A model generated the notes under the pieces. The model had not been told where the DNA came from. It did no database searches and worked only from the letters and a program-made list of their open reading frames with translations. A stretch of 64,000 bases of DNA from Psychrobacter submarinus (GTDB lineage Bacteria; Pseudomonadota; Gammaproteobacteria; Pseudomonadales; Moraxellaceae), in contig NZ_CAJHBQ010000001.1 of the NCBI RefSeq assembly GCF_904846685.1, positions 1,240,001 to 1,304,000 of the forward strand, given 5' to 3'. How positions within the stretch are numbered: the stretch's first letter is position 1; each line of letters opens with the position of its first letter. This document shows, one piece after another, positions 44,975-54,247 of this stretch. The translations under genes were made by a program, and so were the position numbers.

Positions 44975-44995
44975 TACCTCTTTGTTTTTTTCGTT

Positions 44996-45025
44996 AAAAA
45001 TGCGCCACTCTCCGGCGCATTTTTT
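44996..45025 (+). terminator. Terminator after the small membrane protein gene
   Basis: AAATGCGCC pairs with GGCGCATTT across a 7-nt loop and is followed by a T-run, 22 bp after the stop codon. Confidence 0.9.
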
Positions 45026-45224
45026 ATGGTCTTAAAAGTAGCCCTTAGCTTCAAAACTCTGCTTTTAACAGTATAACAACGAGCTATTGTTACACGATAC
45101 TTAACGGTCTCTACGCAACTACTAATGAATTGTATTGGACGCATAAGTTATCATTTAAATATATGCTTATAGTGATAATTACTATAGAGTACGCTTTATT
45201 TTACTGACCCTTAGGAGTGTTATT

Positions 45225-45731
45225 ATGTTTACTGTTCCTGTTTTAGATATCAAGTCCGATCCATTAGATGTATTGCTTGCAGTTGTCGGCTACCGCTTGT
45301 CCATGCTTGCTGATAGTGATAATGAAGAGTTTCAGCAGCTACTGGCGGATCGCCAAGTAGTCATCGAAATTGCTAGCGAAGAAGCAGACATCGCTCGTCA
45401 TTTTAGTTTCGATAATGGTCAATTTGAGCAAAAAAGCGGCGCAGCTGAAAAAGCGGACCTGACCATCAAATTCAAAGACTCTATGACCGGTGTTAAGCTA
45501 TTAACTAAAGGTAGCCTGCCGGCCTTTATGACCGCAGTGCAAGAAGGTAAGCTTAGCATTGAGGGCGATTATAGCTTGATGATGTGGTTCAATAAGCTTG
45601 CTAAGCATATCGTACCTACTATCCCAGAAGAGTGTGAGCCTTATATCAATAAAGCTAAGCCTTACGCTTATAAAGCCCAGCAGTTTGCACAGCATTGGGT
45701 AGGCGTCGCGAAGCATAAGCTTGGCAAATAA
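45225..45731 (+). CDS. SCP2 sterol-binding-domain protein
   Basis: The 168-residue protein has the SCP2 alpha/beta lipid-binding fold: VVIEIASEEADIARHFSFDNGQFEQ, ADLTIKFKDSMTGVKLLTKG and FMTAVQEGKLSIEGDYSLMMWFNKL. Small bacterial SCP2 proteins bind hydrophobic ligands and are sometimes tied to ubiquinone synthesis (UbiJ) or lipid handling; this one lacks the UbiJ coiled coil. Start preceded by TTAGGAGTGTTATT. It is monocistronic, with a terminator downstream. Confidence 0.88.
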   Translation: MFTVPVLDIKSDPLDVLLAVVGYRLSMLADSDNEEFQQLLADRQVVIEIASEEADIARHFSFDNGQFEQKSGAAEKADLTIKFKDSMTGVKLLTKGSLPAFMTAVQEGKLSIEGDYSLMMWFNKLAKHIVPTIPEECEPYINKAKPYAYKAQQFAQHWVGVAKHKLGK

Positions 45732-45785
45732 CTCTAATAAATAGCGCCTAAACAGCTTTGTTTTCTCGCGCTAAGTATTTTAATT

Positions 45786-45820
45786 AAGGTTACGGTATAC
45801 TAGATGCCGTGACCTTTTTT
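45786..45820 (+). terminator. Terminator after the SCP2 gene
   Basis: AAGGTTACGGTA pairs with TGCCGTGACCTT (two G-T pairs), followed by a T-run. Confidence 0.85.
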
Positions 45821-45866
45821 ATGGCCTAATTTTAGAGGCTAACGTTCCATGTAAATTAAAGGATTA

Positions 45867-47051
45867 ATGATGGCAGGATTACTTAGTATCTCAGAACCTA
45901 CTGCGGTTAATGATAAAGCAGATGACATCAACGGTTTTGTCCCGGCTACTTCTGTACACTCGGCTAAAACCGCTGCTGATCTGGCAACCGACGCGACCCA
46001 AAATCAGGCTCGTCCTTCTGTTCAAAAGCGCAGCCGTGCCGAGATAGCAGCGCTATTTGACTTGCCATTTATGGATTTACTGCTTCAAGCGCAGAGTATC
46101 CATAGAGAGAACTTCACTGCCAATGAGGTACAAATTAGCACGCTACTGTCTATTAAGACCGGCAATTGTCCTGAGGACTGTGGCTATTGCTCGCAGTCAG
46201 GTCATCACCGTGATAAGACCCAACTGCAAGCCGAAAAACGCTTAGCAGTAGATAAAGTGCTTGCCGCTGCCAAACGCGCCAAAGCTAGCGGATCATCAAG
46301 GTTCTGTATGGGAGCGGCTTGGAAGCACCCTAGTCAAAAAGATATGCCCTACGTGATAGAGCTTATAAAAGAGGTCAAAGCGTTAGGGCTTGAGACTTGT
46401 ATGACTCTGGGTATGCTCGATTCAGATCAGGCGAGCCAATTAGCTGATGCGGGGCTTGATTACTACAATCATAACCTCGATACTTCTAGAAGTTACTACG
46501 ATCAAGTCGTCACTACCCGCAGCTATGATGACAGACTAGAGACTATCGATCATGTGCGTAATTCAGGCATTCATGTCTGTAGTGGTAACATCGTCGGCAT
46601 GGGTGAGAGCCGTGATGATAGGATCGACTGGGTACATGAGCTGCTTAAGATGCCAAAAGCGCCGGAATCTATCCCGGTCAATTTATTAGTACCTATCAAA
46701 GGCACACCGCTCGGTGACAAGGTATTAAGCGAGGGCGAGCTGCCCGTACTGGAGTGGATTCGTACGATTGCGGTGACGCGTATCTGCTGCCCGAAGAGCT
46801 ACGTGCGGCTATCAGCGGGACGTGAGAGCTTATCAGATAGCGAGCAAGCATTGGCGTTTATGGCGGGCGCCAATTCGTTTTTTTATGGTGATAAGCTATT
46901 AACCACAGGTAACGCCAGTCAAGCCAATGACAATCGATTGATGCAAGAGCTAGGTTTAACTGCGCAGATAGCAGCGCCTAGAGCGCCAAAAGTCGTCGCT
47001 GTTTTAGATGCGGCAAGCGGTCAGCGCTCCGAGGTGTTACTCACTGAGTAA
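45867..47051 (+). CDS. bioB: Biotin synthase
   Basis: BioB is the radical SAM enzyme that inserts sulfur into dethiobiotin. The cluster motif CPEDCGYC is followed by SQSGHH. Other family parts are [12 protein letters not shown] (conserved Cys), [20 protein letters not shown] [13 protein letters not shown], and [14 protein letters not shown] [13 protein letters not shown]. The 394-residue product has ~50 extra polar residues at the N-terminus compared with E. coli (346). The start is ATG at 45867 or 45870 after AAAGGA. hemJ follows 70 bp later in the same direction. Other bio genes are not in this window. Confidence 0.96.
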   Translation: MMAGLLSISEPTAVNDKADDINGFVPATSVHSAKTAADLATDATQNQARPSVQKRSRAEIAALFDLPFMDLLLQAQSIHRENFTANEVQISTLLSIKTGNCPEDCGYCSQSGHHRDKTQLQAEKRLAVDKVLAAAKRAKASGSSRFCMGAAWKHPSQKDMPYVIELIKEVKALGLETCMTLGMLDSDQASQLADAGLDYYNHNLDTSRSYYDQVVTTRSYDDRLETIDHVRNSGIHVCSGNIVGMGESRDDRIDWVHELLKMPKAPESIPVNLLVPIKGTPLGDKVLSEGELPVLEWIRTIAVTRICCPKSYVRLSAGRESLSDSEQALAFMAGANSFFYGDKLLTTGNASQANDNRLMQELGLTAQIAAPRAPKVVAVLDAASGQRSEVLLTE

Positions 47052-47121
47052 GCCGCTTTGACATTAGTAAACATCAGCATAAAGCATCAGAGCATTAACA
47101 AAAAGGTTTAGAGAGTAAGTT

Positions 47122-47556
47122 ATGGCAGATTATTTTAACTGGATTAAAGCGGCGCATATCATCTCTATGGTGTGCTGGTTTGCTGCGATATTCTACTTAC
47201 CGCGCTTGTTTGTTTATCATGCGATGAGTGAGGACAAAATCAGCCAAGATCGCTTTGTGATTATGGAGCGCAAGCTATATCGCGGTATTATGACCCCCTC
47301 GATGATCGCCACTTGGATATTTGGCCTATGGATGGTGGGACTAGGCTGGGAGGTCTACAAAACCCAAGGCTGGCTGCATGTCAAAATACTACTAGTGATT
47401 CTACTCTCAGCCTATCACGGCGCTTGCGGTTTTTATCGTAAAAAACTTGTTGATGAGCCGCAATACAAATCACATAAGTTTTGGCGCGGATTCAATGAAG
47501 TGCCTGTCCTTGGCTTAGTGATTATTGTTATCTTAGTAGTGGTCAAGCCCTTTTAG
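47122..47556 (+). CDS. hemJ: Protoporphyrinogen oxidase HemJ
   Basis: HemJ (UPF0093) oxidises protoporphyrinogen IX to protoporphyrin IX in haem synthesis at the inner membrane. The 144-residue product has four helices and the family's conserved His in WIKAAHIISMVCWFAAIFYLPRLFVYH, the MERKLYRGIMTPSM motif with the conserved Lys/Arg, WLHVKI and RGFNEVPV. It is probably co-transcribed with bioB. A terminator follows. Confidence 0.94.
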   Translation: MADYFNWIKAAHIISMVCWFAAIFYLPRLFVYHAMSEDKISQDRFVIMERKLYRGIMTPSMIATWIFGLWMVGLGWEVYKTQGWLHVKILLVILLSAYHGACGFYRKKLVDEPQYKSHKFWRGFNEVPVLGLVIIVILVVVKPF

Positions 47557-47586
47557 CACGCTAGCTCACGGCTATTATTTAAGAAT

Positions 47587-47619
47587 CGTCCGCAACTTAT
47601 AAGCTGCGGACGCTTTTTT
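47587..47619. terminator. Terminator after hemJ
   Basis: CGTCCGCA pairs with TGCGGACG across 10 nt and runs into T6. It lies between the convergent hemJ and the NlpC/P60-like gene. Confidence 0.9.
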
Positions 47620-47656
47620 ATGTCTGATCATTAGAGGTGATTATATTCTAACTAAG

Positions 47657-48394
47657 CTATATGGTTGGACGCATAATCTGATAGACGTTACTGAGGTCAT
47701 AAACCTTATAACGCGCAGGCTCGCGGCGGTTTTCACCGGCATAGCTGAGCATCAGCGCTTGCTTAGCGGACTCATCGACCCAGCCGACAAACAGGCCGCT
47801 GTGCTCGACGCCGTTATAGCCATGATTAATGTAATACAGCCAATCTCCTGCTTGTATCTCGTGACTCGCAGCATACGGGCCTTGTCGATAGATGCCTTTA
47901 TGGACGGTATCGCGAGTCACCCCTGCCCGCTTAAACACCGCATCTAAGTAGTCCCAGCAGCCACCTTGAATAATAGCGCGCTCATTGAGCGCCATAGTGC
48001 GTGCGGTACTGATGACCTCGCGCGCGGCCGTGCTGCTTTGGCTCTCGGCTTGGCTAAGTATCGGTAAATATTGGCTATCGACATTATCATAACTGCCGGA
48101 TAAAAACGCTGGCAAGACTTGTGGCGGCTGATAGAAGGGCTGCGGATAAGAATAACTAGTAGAGCGAGTAGCTGTGTGAGGACGCGCACGTTTTATAGTA
48201 GAGCGAGTGCTCACTGTAGCAGCGGGTGCTGCTGAATACGAGGGCGTATAGCGGACATTAGCCTGTGCTGATTTTTGGGCGATAAGAGCGCTCATACTGT
48301 CCGCGTGAGCTTGCGCCATAAAGACAAGCATCCCCGCTGTTAAAAGCGACTGATTACCCAAACGCAGCTTTGCGCTCATAGACAAACCCGACAT
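47657..48394 (-). CDS. Secreted NlpC/P60-like protein
   Basis: The 245-residue protein has a signal peptide (LLTAGMLVFMAQAHA), a Ser/Thr/Tyr/Pro-rich linker, and a C-terminal ~120-residue domain. The domain has the cysteine peptidase-like pattern: GGCWDYLDAVFKRAG for the nucleophile Cys and EHSGLFVGWVD for the His. NlpC/P60 enzymes cut peptidoglycan peptides. Similarity is limited, so it may have another amidase-like activity. It has its own 5' region and is convergent with hemJ. Confidence 0.7.
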   Translation of the reverse strand: MSGLSMSAKLRLGNQSLLTAGMLVFMAQAHADSMSALIAQKSAQANVRYTPSYSAAPAATVSTRSTIKRARPHTATRSTSYSYPQPFYQPPQVLPAFLSGSYDNVDSQYLPILSQAESQSSTAAREVISTARTMALNERAIIQGGCWDYLDAVFKRAGVTRDTVHKGIYRQGPYAASHEIQAGDWLYYINHGYNGVEHSGLFVGWVDESAKQALMLSYAGENRREPARYKVYDLSNVYQIMRPTI

Positions 48395-48544
48395 GACCGA
48401 CTCCCTAGCAAAATAGTCAATAACAAACTTTGATATCAGTTATAAACCATTTAGCTAGGAAGCTGCAAGCATTATCAGCACGAATTAGATGACAAAAGGT
48501 ATTAAAAATTAGATAGTAGGTCATATCAAGCGAAGAGTAGTGCT

Positions 48545-49042
48545 TTAATCAGCGCTGTCCTGCATTTTAATATTGACATGGCGTTTGCTCAGCGCTTGAC
48601 CTTGCAATATTGCTTGCGCCGCCTTCGCTTCTTGTACACTGTCAAAGCCGCTGATATGGTATTTGCGGTTATCATTAGCATCTAAGATCTGGATTTGCTC
48701 ACCAAATAGCGTGACTTTGTCCCCTTCGCTGAGCTGAATAGAGTCGCGCTTGCCGTTGCTATCATGGACCAACTCGCCTGCGCGCACCCATAACACGCCA
48801 CTGCTGATGACGCCGCTGAGCTGTTTTTTGCGCTGCTGACGTTGCCTGTTAAAGAAAAAACTACCGATAATAAGCAAAGCCAACGCGCCGATAGAGAGGC
48901 GCTCAGGCAGTAGGCTCATCGCCATCGCCACGCCAACTGCGCCAACCAACAGTGCTGAGCCAAACCAAAATAGCCCATTATCACCGCTAGGCGGCTGTCC
49001 TTGCAAGCTAATCTTCGCACCGTCATCAGTCAACTTAAGCAT
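48545..49042 (-). CDS. Hypothetical membrane protein, 165 aa
   Basis: Two close helices (LFWFGSALLVGAVGVAMAMSLL and LSIGALALLIIGSFFF) are followed by a basic turn (RQRQQRKKQ) and a soluble beta-rich C-terminal domain (LSGVISSGVLWVRAGELVHDS...IQILDANDNRKYHISGFDS). I do not recognise the family; the tail looks like a small PH-like or SH3-like beta domain, without confidence. A MITE lies 64 bp upstream of its start. Confidence 0.65.
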   Translation of the reverse strand: MLKLTDDGAKISLQGQPPSGDNGLFWFGSALLVGAVGVAMAMSLLPERLSIGALALLIIGSFFFNRQRQQRKKQLSGVISSGVLWVRAGELVHDSNGKRDSIQLSEGDKVTLFGEQIQILDANDNRKYHISGFDSVQEAKAAQAILQGQALSKRHVNIKMQDSAD

Positions 49043-49105
49043 AGAGACAACCTGTCACAGAATAATAAAACAACTCGTATTTGGCCCGTAGCTAGAAGAT
49101 CATTA

Positions 49106-49275
49106 GGGCGTGTCCCTATTTCAAAAATGGTGATAAAAATGAGATAAATCGCAGGCAAACAAGGAAAATAGCGCAGGTAATATCAAGATATTGACCAGCT
49201 ATTTGACACCGTTTGCCAAAGATTTAGCCATTTTTAGCCCATTTAGTCATAAACGCTTGAATTAGGGACACGCCC
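49106..49275. mobile_element. 170-bp palindromic MITE, copy 2, flanked by TA
   Basis: It is the same length and orientation as 16927-17096 and identical except at four positions in the left half. TA directly flanks both ends (49104-49105 and 49276-49277). It sits between rph (stop at 49305, same strand) and the hypothetical membrane protein gene. No transposase gene of the matching type is in the window. Confidence 0.9.
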
Positions 49276-49304
49276 TAGCATAACCCTCTAGCTAATTAGA
49301 TACC

Positions 49305-50021
49305 TTACCAGCCTAACGCTGTTTTTTGTAAGTCGACCAGCTCACTGATGCCTTTTTCGGCCAGCGCCAACATATCATCAGCCTGCGCGCGGGTAAATGG
49401 CTTATCCTCAGCAGTGCCTTGTAGCTCAATAAACTCACCTTTTTGCGTCATCACCACGTTCAAGTCGGTATCGCAATTAGAGTCCTCTTCGTAATTAAGA
49501 TCTAGATACGCCTGACCGTCTTTCATACCGACTGACACTGCAGCGACCAAACCAATCAGCGGATCGGCTTTGAGCTTTTTGGTTTTCTGCAAGCTCTCTA
49601 ACGCATCAATCAGCGCAACTGCAGCGCCTGTGACACTAGCAGTACGCGTGCCGCCATCTGCCTGCAGCACATCACAATCAAGATAGATGGTATTCTCACC
49701 TAATTTACTCAGATCGATCATCGCGCGCAGGCTACGGCCAATTAGACGCTGAATCTCTTGAGTGCGACCAGACTGTTTGCCGCGAGCCGCTTCGCGCTGG
49801 TTCCGGGTATTGGTCGCGCGTGGCAGCATGCCATATTCGGCAGTGACCCAGCCTTTGCCTTTACCTTTTAGCCAGCGCGGTACGCCGGATTCGACACTGG
49901 CAGTACAAAGCACTTTGGTATCGCCAAAGCTAACCAACACCGAGCCTTCAGCATGTTTGGTATAGTGACGCTCAAAGCTGATTGGACGAAGTTGATCAAG
50001 CTCGCGGTTGTCATTACGCAT
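49305..50021 (-). CDS. rph: Ribonuclease PH
   Basis: RNase PH is a phosphate-dependent 3'-5' exoribonuclease that trims tRNA precursors. The 238-residue product is full length. It opens [20 protein letters not shown], has [19 protein letters not shown], the [19 protein letters not shown] basic loop, RSLRAMIDL, and [20 protein letters not shown]. All these are standard RNase PH motifs. It is probably monocistronic. Confidence 0.97.
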   Translation of the reverse strand: MRNDNRELDQLRPISFERHYTKHAEGSVLVSFGDTKVLCTASVESGVPRWLKGKGKGWVTAEYGMLPRATNTRNQREAARGKQSGRTQEIQRLIGRSLRAMIDLSKLGENTIYLDCDVLQADGGTRTASVTGAAVALIDALESLQKTKKLKADPLIGLVAAVSVGMKDGQAYLDLNYEEDSNCDTDLNVVMTQKGEFIELQGTAEDKPFTRAQADDMLALAEKGISELVDLQKTALGW

Positions 50022-50181
50022 ATAGTATCCTAAGGTAGAGTTGGAACAAGGTTATAAAAGCCCTTGTAAAATATAGAAGATATCCTAACGTGGCAGCGCG
50101 CCAATAGCAAGATTGACGCAGCGCCATACGCTGGTATAAGCACTTTGGGTTTTATAAATACTCAGCACTAACCCCTATTGT

Positions 50182-51933
50182 TTATTCTAAACCTTCCATT
50201 TTACGTAGTTCTTTACGTAAGATTTTACCGACGTTAGATTTCGGCAGTTCATCGACGAACTGTACATGACGAGGACGCTTGTAGCCGGTCAGTTGTTTTT
50301 TACCGAAATCGATAAGCTCTTGTTCGGTGACATCGCCTTTTTTGACTATAAAGATTTTTGGGTCTTCGCCGCGCTCGTCATTTGGCACACCGATAGCGCC
50401 GACTTCTTTTACCGCTGCATGCTCGCTCATCGCCTCTTCGATCTCGTTCGGATAGACGTTAAATCCTGAGACCAATATCATATCTTTTTTACGATCGACA
50501 ATTTTGATAAAGCCTTTTTCATCCATAATACCGATGTCGCCAGTTTTTAAATAACCGTTTTTAGTAAAGGTCTCTGCGGTTTCATCAGGACGGTTTTGGT
50601 AGCCTATCATCACTTGCGGGCCCTTTACGCATATCTCCCCGCGCTCACCGATTGCCACTTCATTATCATCTTCATCGATAAGCACAACATCAGTGTTTGA
50701 AGCCGGAATACCAATTTTGCCAGTGAATTTGGCAATAGTCATGGGGTTAAAAGCCACTACTGGCGAGGTTTCGGACAGACCATAGCCTTCTACAATAGGT
50801 AAACCTGTGACCTTATGCCACTCTTTGGCGACGCTTGGCAGTACCGACATGCCGCCACCGATAGCCGCTTTTAGATTAGAGAAATCCAATTTTGCAAAAT
50901 CATCGTGATGCACAAGACCGTTGAATAAAGTGTTGACGGCAGGAATAAACGAAGGCTTATATTTATCCATCTCTTTGATCAAGCCATCGAGATCACGCGG
51001 ATTAGGAATCAGTAAGCCTGTGTAACCTTGATACATACCGTACATACCACAGACCATAAAGGAGAACACATGATACAGCGGCAGCGCGGTCAAAATCACA
51101 TCATCGCTATTGGCATCATCCTCAAAAGCGCTATTCATAAGGACGCTGATCTGTAGCATGTTGGCGACTAAGTTGCCGTGCGATAGCATTGCGCCTTTGG
51201 CCACGCCTGTTGTGCCGCCGGTATATTGCAGCAGCGCCACATCGCTGAGATTGAGCTTAGGACGCTGATATTTGCTGGCAGATACCGAATTCAGCGCTTG
51301 CTTAAATGAGGTGCTGTTGGGCAGATTGTAAGAAGGGATCATTTTTTTGATATGGCGGGCAACTAGATTGACCACTGTACCCTTTAGCGTGCCTAACATA
51401 TCACCCAATTTACAGACGATAACGTGCTCAACCTGACCTTTATCCTCCGCTTCTTGATAAGTTTTCGCGAAGTTTTCAACGATAAATAACGCTTTAGCGC
51501 CGCTGTCATGCAACTGATGCGACAGCTCGCGGCTAGTATAAAGAGGATTGACGTTGACTAAGGTCATGCCTGCGCGAATGATACCAAGAGCCACTATAGG
51601 ATACTGCAAAATATTAGGCATCATCACGCCGACTTTATTGCCTTTTTGGAGACCAAGCGACTGCAAATAACTGGCAATCTGACGACTATAGAGATCAAGC
51701 TGCTTGTAGCTGATCGACGCACCCATACAGATATAAGCGGTTTTTTTGCCATAGCGGCGAAAGTTGCGCTCAAAAACATCAAGCAGCGACGTATCGTCTT
51801 TTGGCATATCGATAGTAGCGTCAATGCCATAACGCTCATAAGCATTGAGCCAAGGTCTATCGCTTGGGATGTCCGGTATCGTTGGAAACTCATTTTGGAT
51901 GGCAGGCGATGAAGTCTTGTTATTCTCAGTCAT
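50182..51933 (-). CDS. fadD: Long-chain fatty acid-CoA ligase (FadD paralogue 1)
   Basis: The 583-residue ANL-superfamily enzyme activates fatty acids to acyl-CoA via acyl-AMP. Motifs are LLQYTGGTTGVAKGAMLSH (P-loop), VEGYGLSETSPV, YLKTGDIGIMDEKGFIKIVDRKKDMILVSGFNVYPNEIE and the catalytic lysine region LPKSNVGKILRKELR. The ATG at 51933 has TTTAGGACC upstream; the open frame to 51954 starts with TTG and is not preferred. A near-duplicate gene precedes it on the same strand, as fadD1/fadD2 do in pseudomonads. Confidence 0.93.
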   Translation of the reverse strand: MTENNKTSSPAIQNEFPTIPDIPSDRPWLNAYERYGIDATIDMPKDDTSLLDVFERNFRRYGKKTAYICMGASISYKQLDLYSRQIASYLQSLGLQKGNKVGVMMPNILQYPIVALGIIRAGMTLVNVNPLYTSRELSHQLHDSGAKALFIVENFAKTYQEAEDKGQVEHVIVCKLGDMLGTLKGTVVNLVARHIKKMIPSYNLPNSTSFKQALNSVSASKYQRPKLNLSDVALLQYTGGTTGVAKGAMLSHGNLVANMLQISVLMNSAFEDDANSDDVILTALPLYHVFSFMVCGMYGMYQGYTGLLIPNPRDLDGLIKEMDKYKPSFIPAVNTLFNGLVHHDDFAKLDFSNLKAAIGGGMSVLPSVAKEWHKVTGLPIVEGYGLSETSPVVAFNPMTIAKFTGKIGIPASNTDVVLIDEDDNEVAIGERGEICVKGPQVMIGYQNRPDETAETFTKNGYLKTGDIGIMDEKGFIKIVDRKKDMILVSGFNVYPNEIEEAMSEHAAVKEVGAIGVPNDERGEDPKIFIVKKGDVTEQELIDFGKKQLTGYKRPRHVQFVDELPKSNVGKILRKELRKMEGLE

Positions 51934-52097
51934 AAGTGGTCCTAAATGATTCAATTTAAGGGGATATTTAGAATGTCATTGTCAAAAAGCACTCTTTATT
52001 TAGTAAAATTACTGGATTCTAGTGCTAGCGACTATAGCATTTTTGCTAAAAATTCTCTATTGCTAAGCAAGACCCTGTGACACAAAGAAAAATGCCA

Positions 52098-52133
52098 CAA
52101 AAAAAGATAAGGCAGCTTATAGCTACCTTATCT
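52098..52133 (-). terminator. Terminator between the two fadD genes
   Basis: On the minus strand GATAAGG and CCTTATC pair with an inner AGCT/AGC stem, followed by a T-run. It lies 84 bp after the upstream fadD gene, so the two copies are at least partly independent transcripts. Confidence 0.8.
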
Positions 52134-52217
52134 CTGTCTTTTGATATCAGATATTCAGTATCTGTGGTTTTTAAGCTGCCATCATTAGCCGCTTATCACT
52201 CGCTAGCTACCTTTAGC

Positions 52218-53945
52218 TTAAGCGTTGTTTTTGGCTTCCATATCGCGCAGATCTTTATGCAAGATTTTACCGACGTTTGATTTTGGTAGCTCATCGATGA
52301 ACTCAACATAACGTGGACGCTTGTAGCCCGTCAGGTTATCTTGACTGTATTTTAGTACCTCTTCTTTGGTTAGGCTCTCATCTTGACGCACCACAAAGAT
52401 CTTCGGCACCTCACCGCTCTCGCCATTGTTGATACCGATGACGCCGCACTCAACGATTTTGGGATGACCGGACATCACCTCTTCGACTTCGGTCGGATAA
52501 ACGTTAAAGCCTGAGACTAAGATCATGTTCTTTTTACGATCCACGATAGTCACATAACCATCCTCATCCATGATACCGATATCACCCGTTAAGAAATAAC
52601 CATCATCAGTCATGACCTCAGCGGTAGCTTCTTTACGCTGCCAGTAGCCTTTCATCACCTGCGGACCACGTACCCCAATCTCACCGCGCTCGCCTAGCGC
52701 GACCTCATTGCCCTCATCATCAATGATAGCAATCTCAGTCCCTGGCATAGGCACGCCGATAGTTCCAGTAAAAGTGGTACTGTTGATCGGATTGGCCGTT
52801 GATACCGGCGAGGTCTCAGACAGACCATAACCTTGCAAGATAATATTGCCGGTCATTTGACGCCATTTTTCAGCAGTTGAGCTGAGTACTGCCATACCGC
52901 CGCCCATAGAGACAAGCAGCTTGCTATGATCCATCGCTTTGAACTTCTCATTGATGGCAAGTGCGTTAAATAAAGTATTGACCGCTGGGAAGAACGAAGG
53001 CGGATTGGCTTCATAAGCTTTCATCAGGCTGTCTAAGTCGCGCGGGTTTGGTACTAATAGACCAATACAACCACGATAAATCCCGAACATACCGCAGACA
53101 GTAAAGGAGAAAATATGATACAGCGGCAGGGCAGTCATAATGACAGGCTGCTCGCCGCGCTTATCGAATTCATCAAAGGCACTGCCTAAGAAGGTATTAC
53201 TTTGTACTAAGTTTGCGACTAAGTTTTTATGCGTGAGCATAGCGCCTTTAGCGACCCCAGTGGTACCGCCGGTATATTGTAGAACGGCAATATCGTTAAG
53301 GGTAATATCGTCTGGACGCTTATACTTACGGGCTGGACTCTTTTTCAGCATGTTTTTGAAGCTGATACTGTTGCCGATATTGTAGTCAGGGACCATTTTT
53401 TTGACGTGACGTACGACGGTATTGACCATAAAGCCTTTGAGCGTACCCATCATATCGCCCATACCGGTAATCACGACATTATCAACGACGTCGCGGCCGA
53501 TATCTTGGTACGTTTTGGCAAAGTTTTCGACCATAATCAGTGCTTTGGCATCTGAATCTGTCAGCTGATGCTCAAGCTCTGAGGTGGTATATAGAGGGTT
53601 GACGTTGACTAAGGTGAGACCTGCGCGCAGCACGCCAATGACCGTCACGGGTAGCTGTAAGATGTTCGGCATCATAACCGCTACTTTATCGCCTTTTGTT
53701 AGTCCTAACGACTGCAGATAAACAGCGACTTGCTTGCTATATTCGTCTACTTCTTGGAAGCTAATCGACGCGCCCATGCAAATAAAAGCGGTTCTATTAC
53801 TAAATTCAGCGAAGCTCTTTTCAAAGATATCGATAAGTGAGCTGTTTTCGGGCGGCATATTGATATCATAAGTGAGTCCAAGCTCTTCATATGTTTTTAG
53901 CCAAACTGGGTTGTCATTACGGGTTGGGTTTACTTGATTTTCCAT
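52218..53945 (-). CDS. fadD: Long-chain fatty acid-CoA ligase (FadD paralogue 2)
   Basis: The 575-residue product is parallel in every motif to the next gene: VLQYTGGTTGVAKGAMLTH, LQGYGLSETSPVS, FLTGDIGIMDEDGYVTIVDRKKNMILVSGF and LPKSNVGKILHKDLR. Start supported by ATTAGGAGCAAG before the ATG. The two paralogues probably differ in chain-length preference or regulation. The upstream region carries a TTTGTAT/ATACAAA inverted repeat that may be an operator. Confidence 0.93.
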   Translation of the reverse strand: MENQVNPTRNDNPVWLKTYEELGLTYDINMPPENSSLIDIFEKSFAEFSNRTAFICMGASISFQEVDEYSKQVAVYLQSLGLTKGDKVAVMMPNILQLPVTVIGVLRAGLTLVNVNPLYTTSELEHQLTDSDAKALIMVENFAKTYQDIGRDVVDNVVITGMGDMMGTLKGFMVNTVVRHVKKMVPDYNIGNSISFKNMLKKSPARKYKRPDDITLNDIAVLQYTGGTTGVAKGAMLTHKNLVANLVQSNTFLGSAFDEFDKRGEQPVIMTALPLYHIFSFTVCGMFGIYRGCIGLLVPNPRDLDSLMKAYEANPPSFFPAVNTLFNALAINEKFKAMDHSKLLVSMGGGMAVLSSTAEKWRQMTGNIILQGYGLSETSPVSTANPINSTTFTGTIGVPMPGTEIAIIDDEGNEVALGERGEIGVRGPQVMKGYWQRKEATAEVMTDDGYFLTGDIGIMDEDGYVTIVDRKKNMILVSGFNVYPTEVEEVMSGHPKIVECGVIGINNGESGEVPKIFVVRQDESLTKEEVLKYSQDNLTGYKRPRYVEFIDELPKSNVGKILHKDLRDMEAKNNA

Positions 53946-54021
53946 AATCTTCTTGCTCCTAATAATATAGTAAAGGGTAAAATAATTGATCGGGCACCCG
54001 CGTAACCCTTAACATACACAC

Positions 54022-54045
54022 TTTGTATAGACTACTCAATACAAA
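54022..54045. promoter_or_regulatory. Candidate operator upstream of fadD paralogue 2
   Basis: TTTGTAT and ATACAAA form a perfect 7-bp inverted repeat with a 10-bp spacer, about 77 bp before the start codon. This is the size of a dimeric regulator site, but no regulator can be named; it does not fit the pseudomonad PsrA pattern. Confidence 0.3.
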
Positions 54046-54247
54046 AGAATGTTACTTGCGTGTGCAAAATGACTTGACGGTTACTATTTTAAAGCAAAAG
54101 TATTCATGAGCGACAAAATCCTGTCTGATACATTAATGGTTTAAGCGTCACTATCTAGCCAACTAAAGTTTCTCAAATCACTGTTCTTAAAATCTCTCAT
54201 CTATCAATGACGCTATTTTTTAGCAGTTATTGTCTCTATTTTAACTA

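Noticed and set aside
51934..51954. TTG-started extension of the first FadD
   Set aside because: The ATG at 51933 has a better ribosome site and fits homologues.
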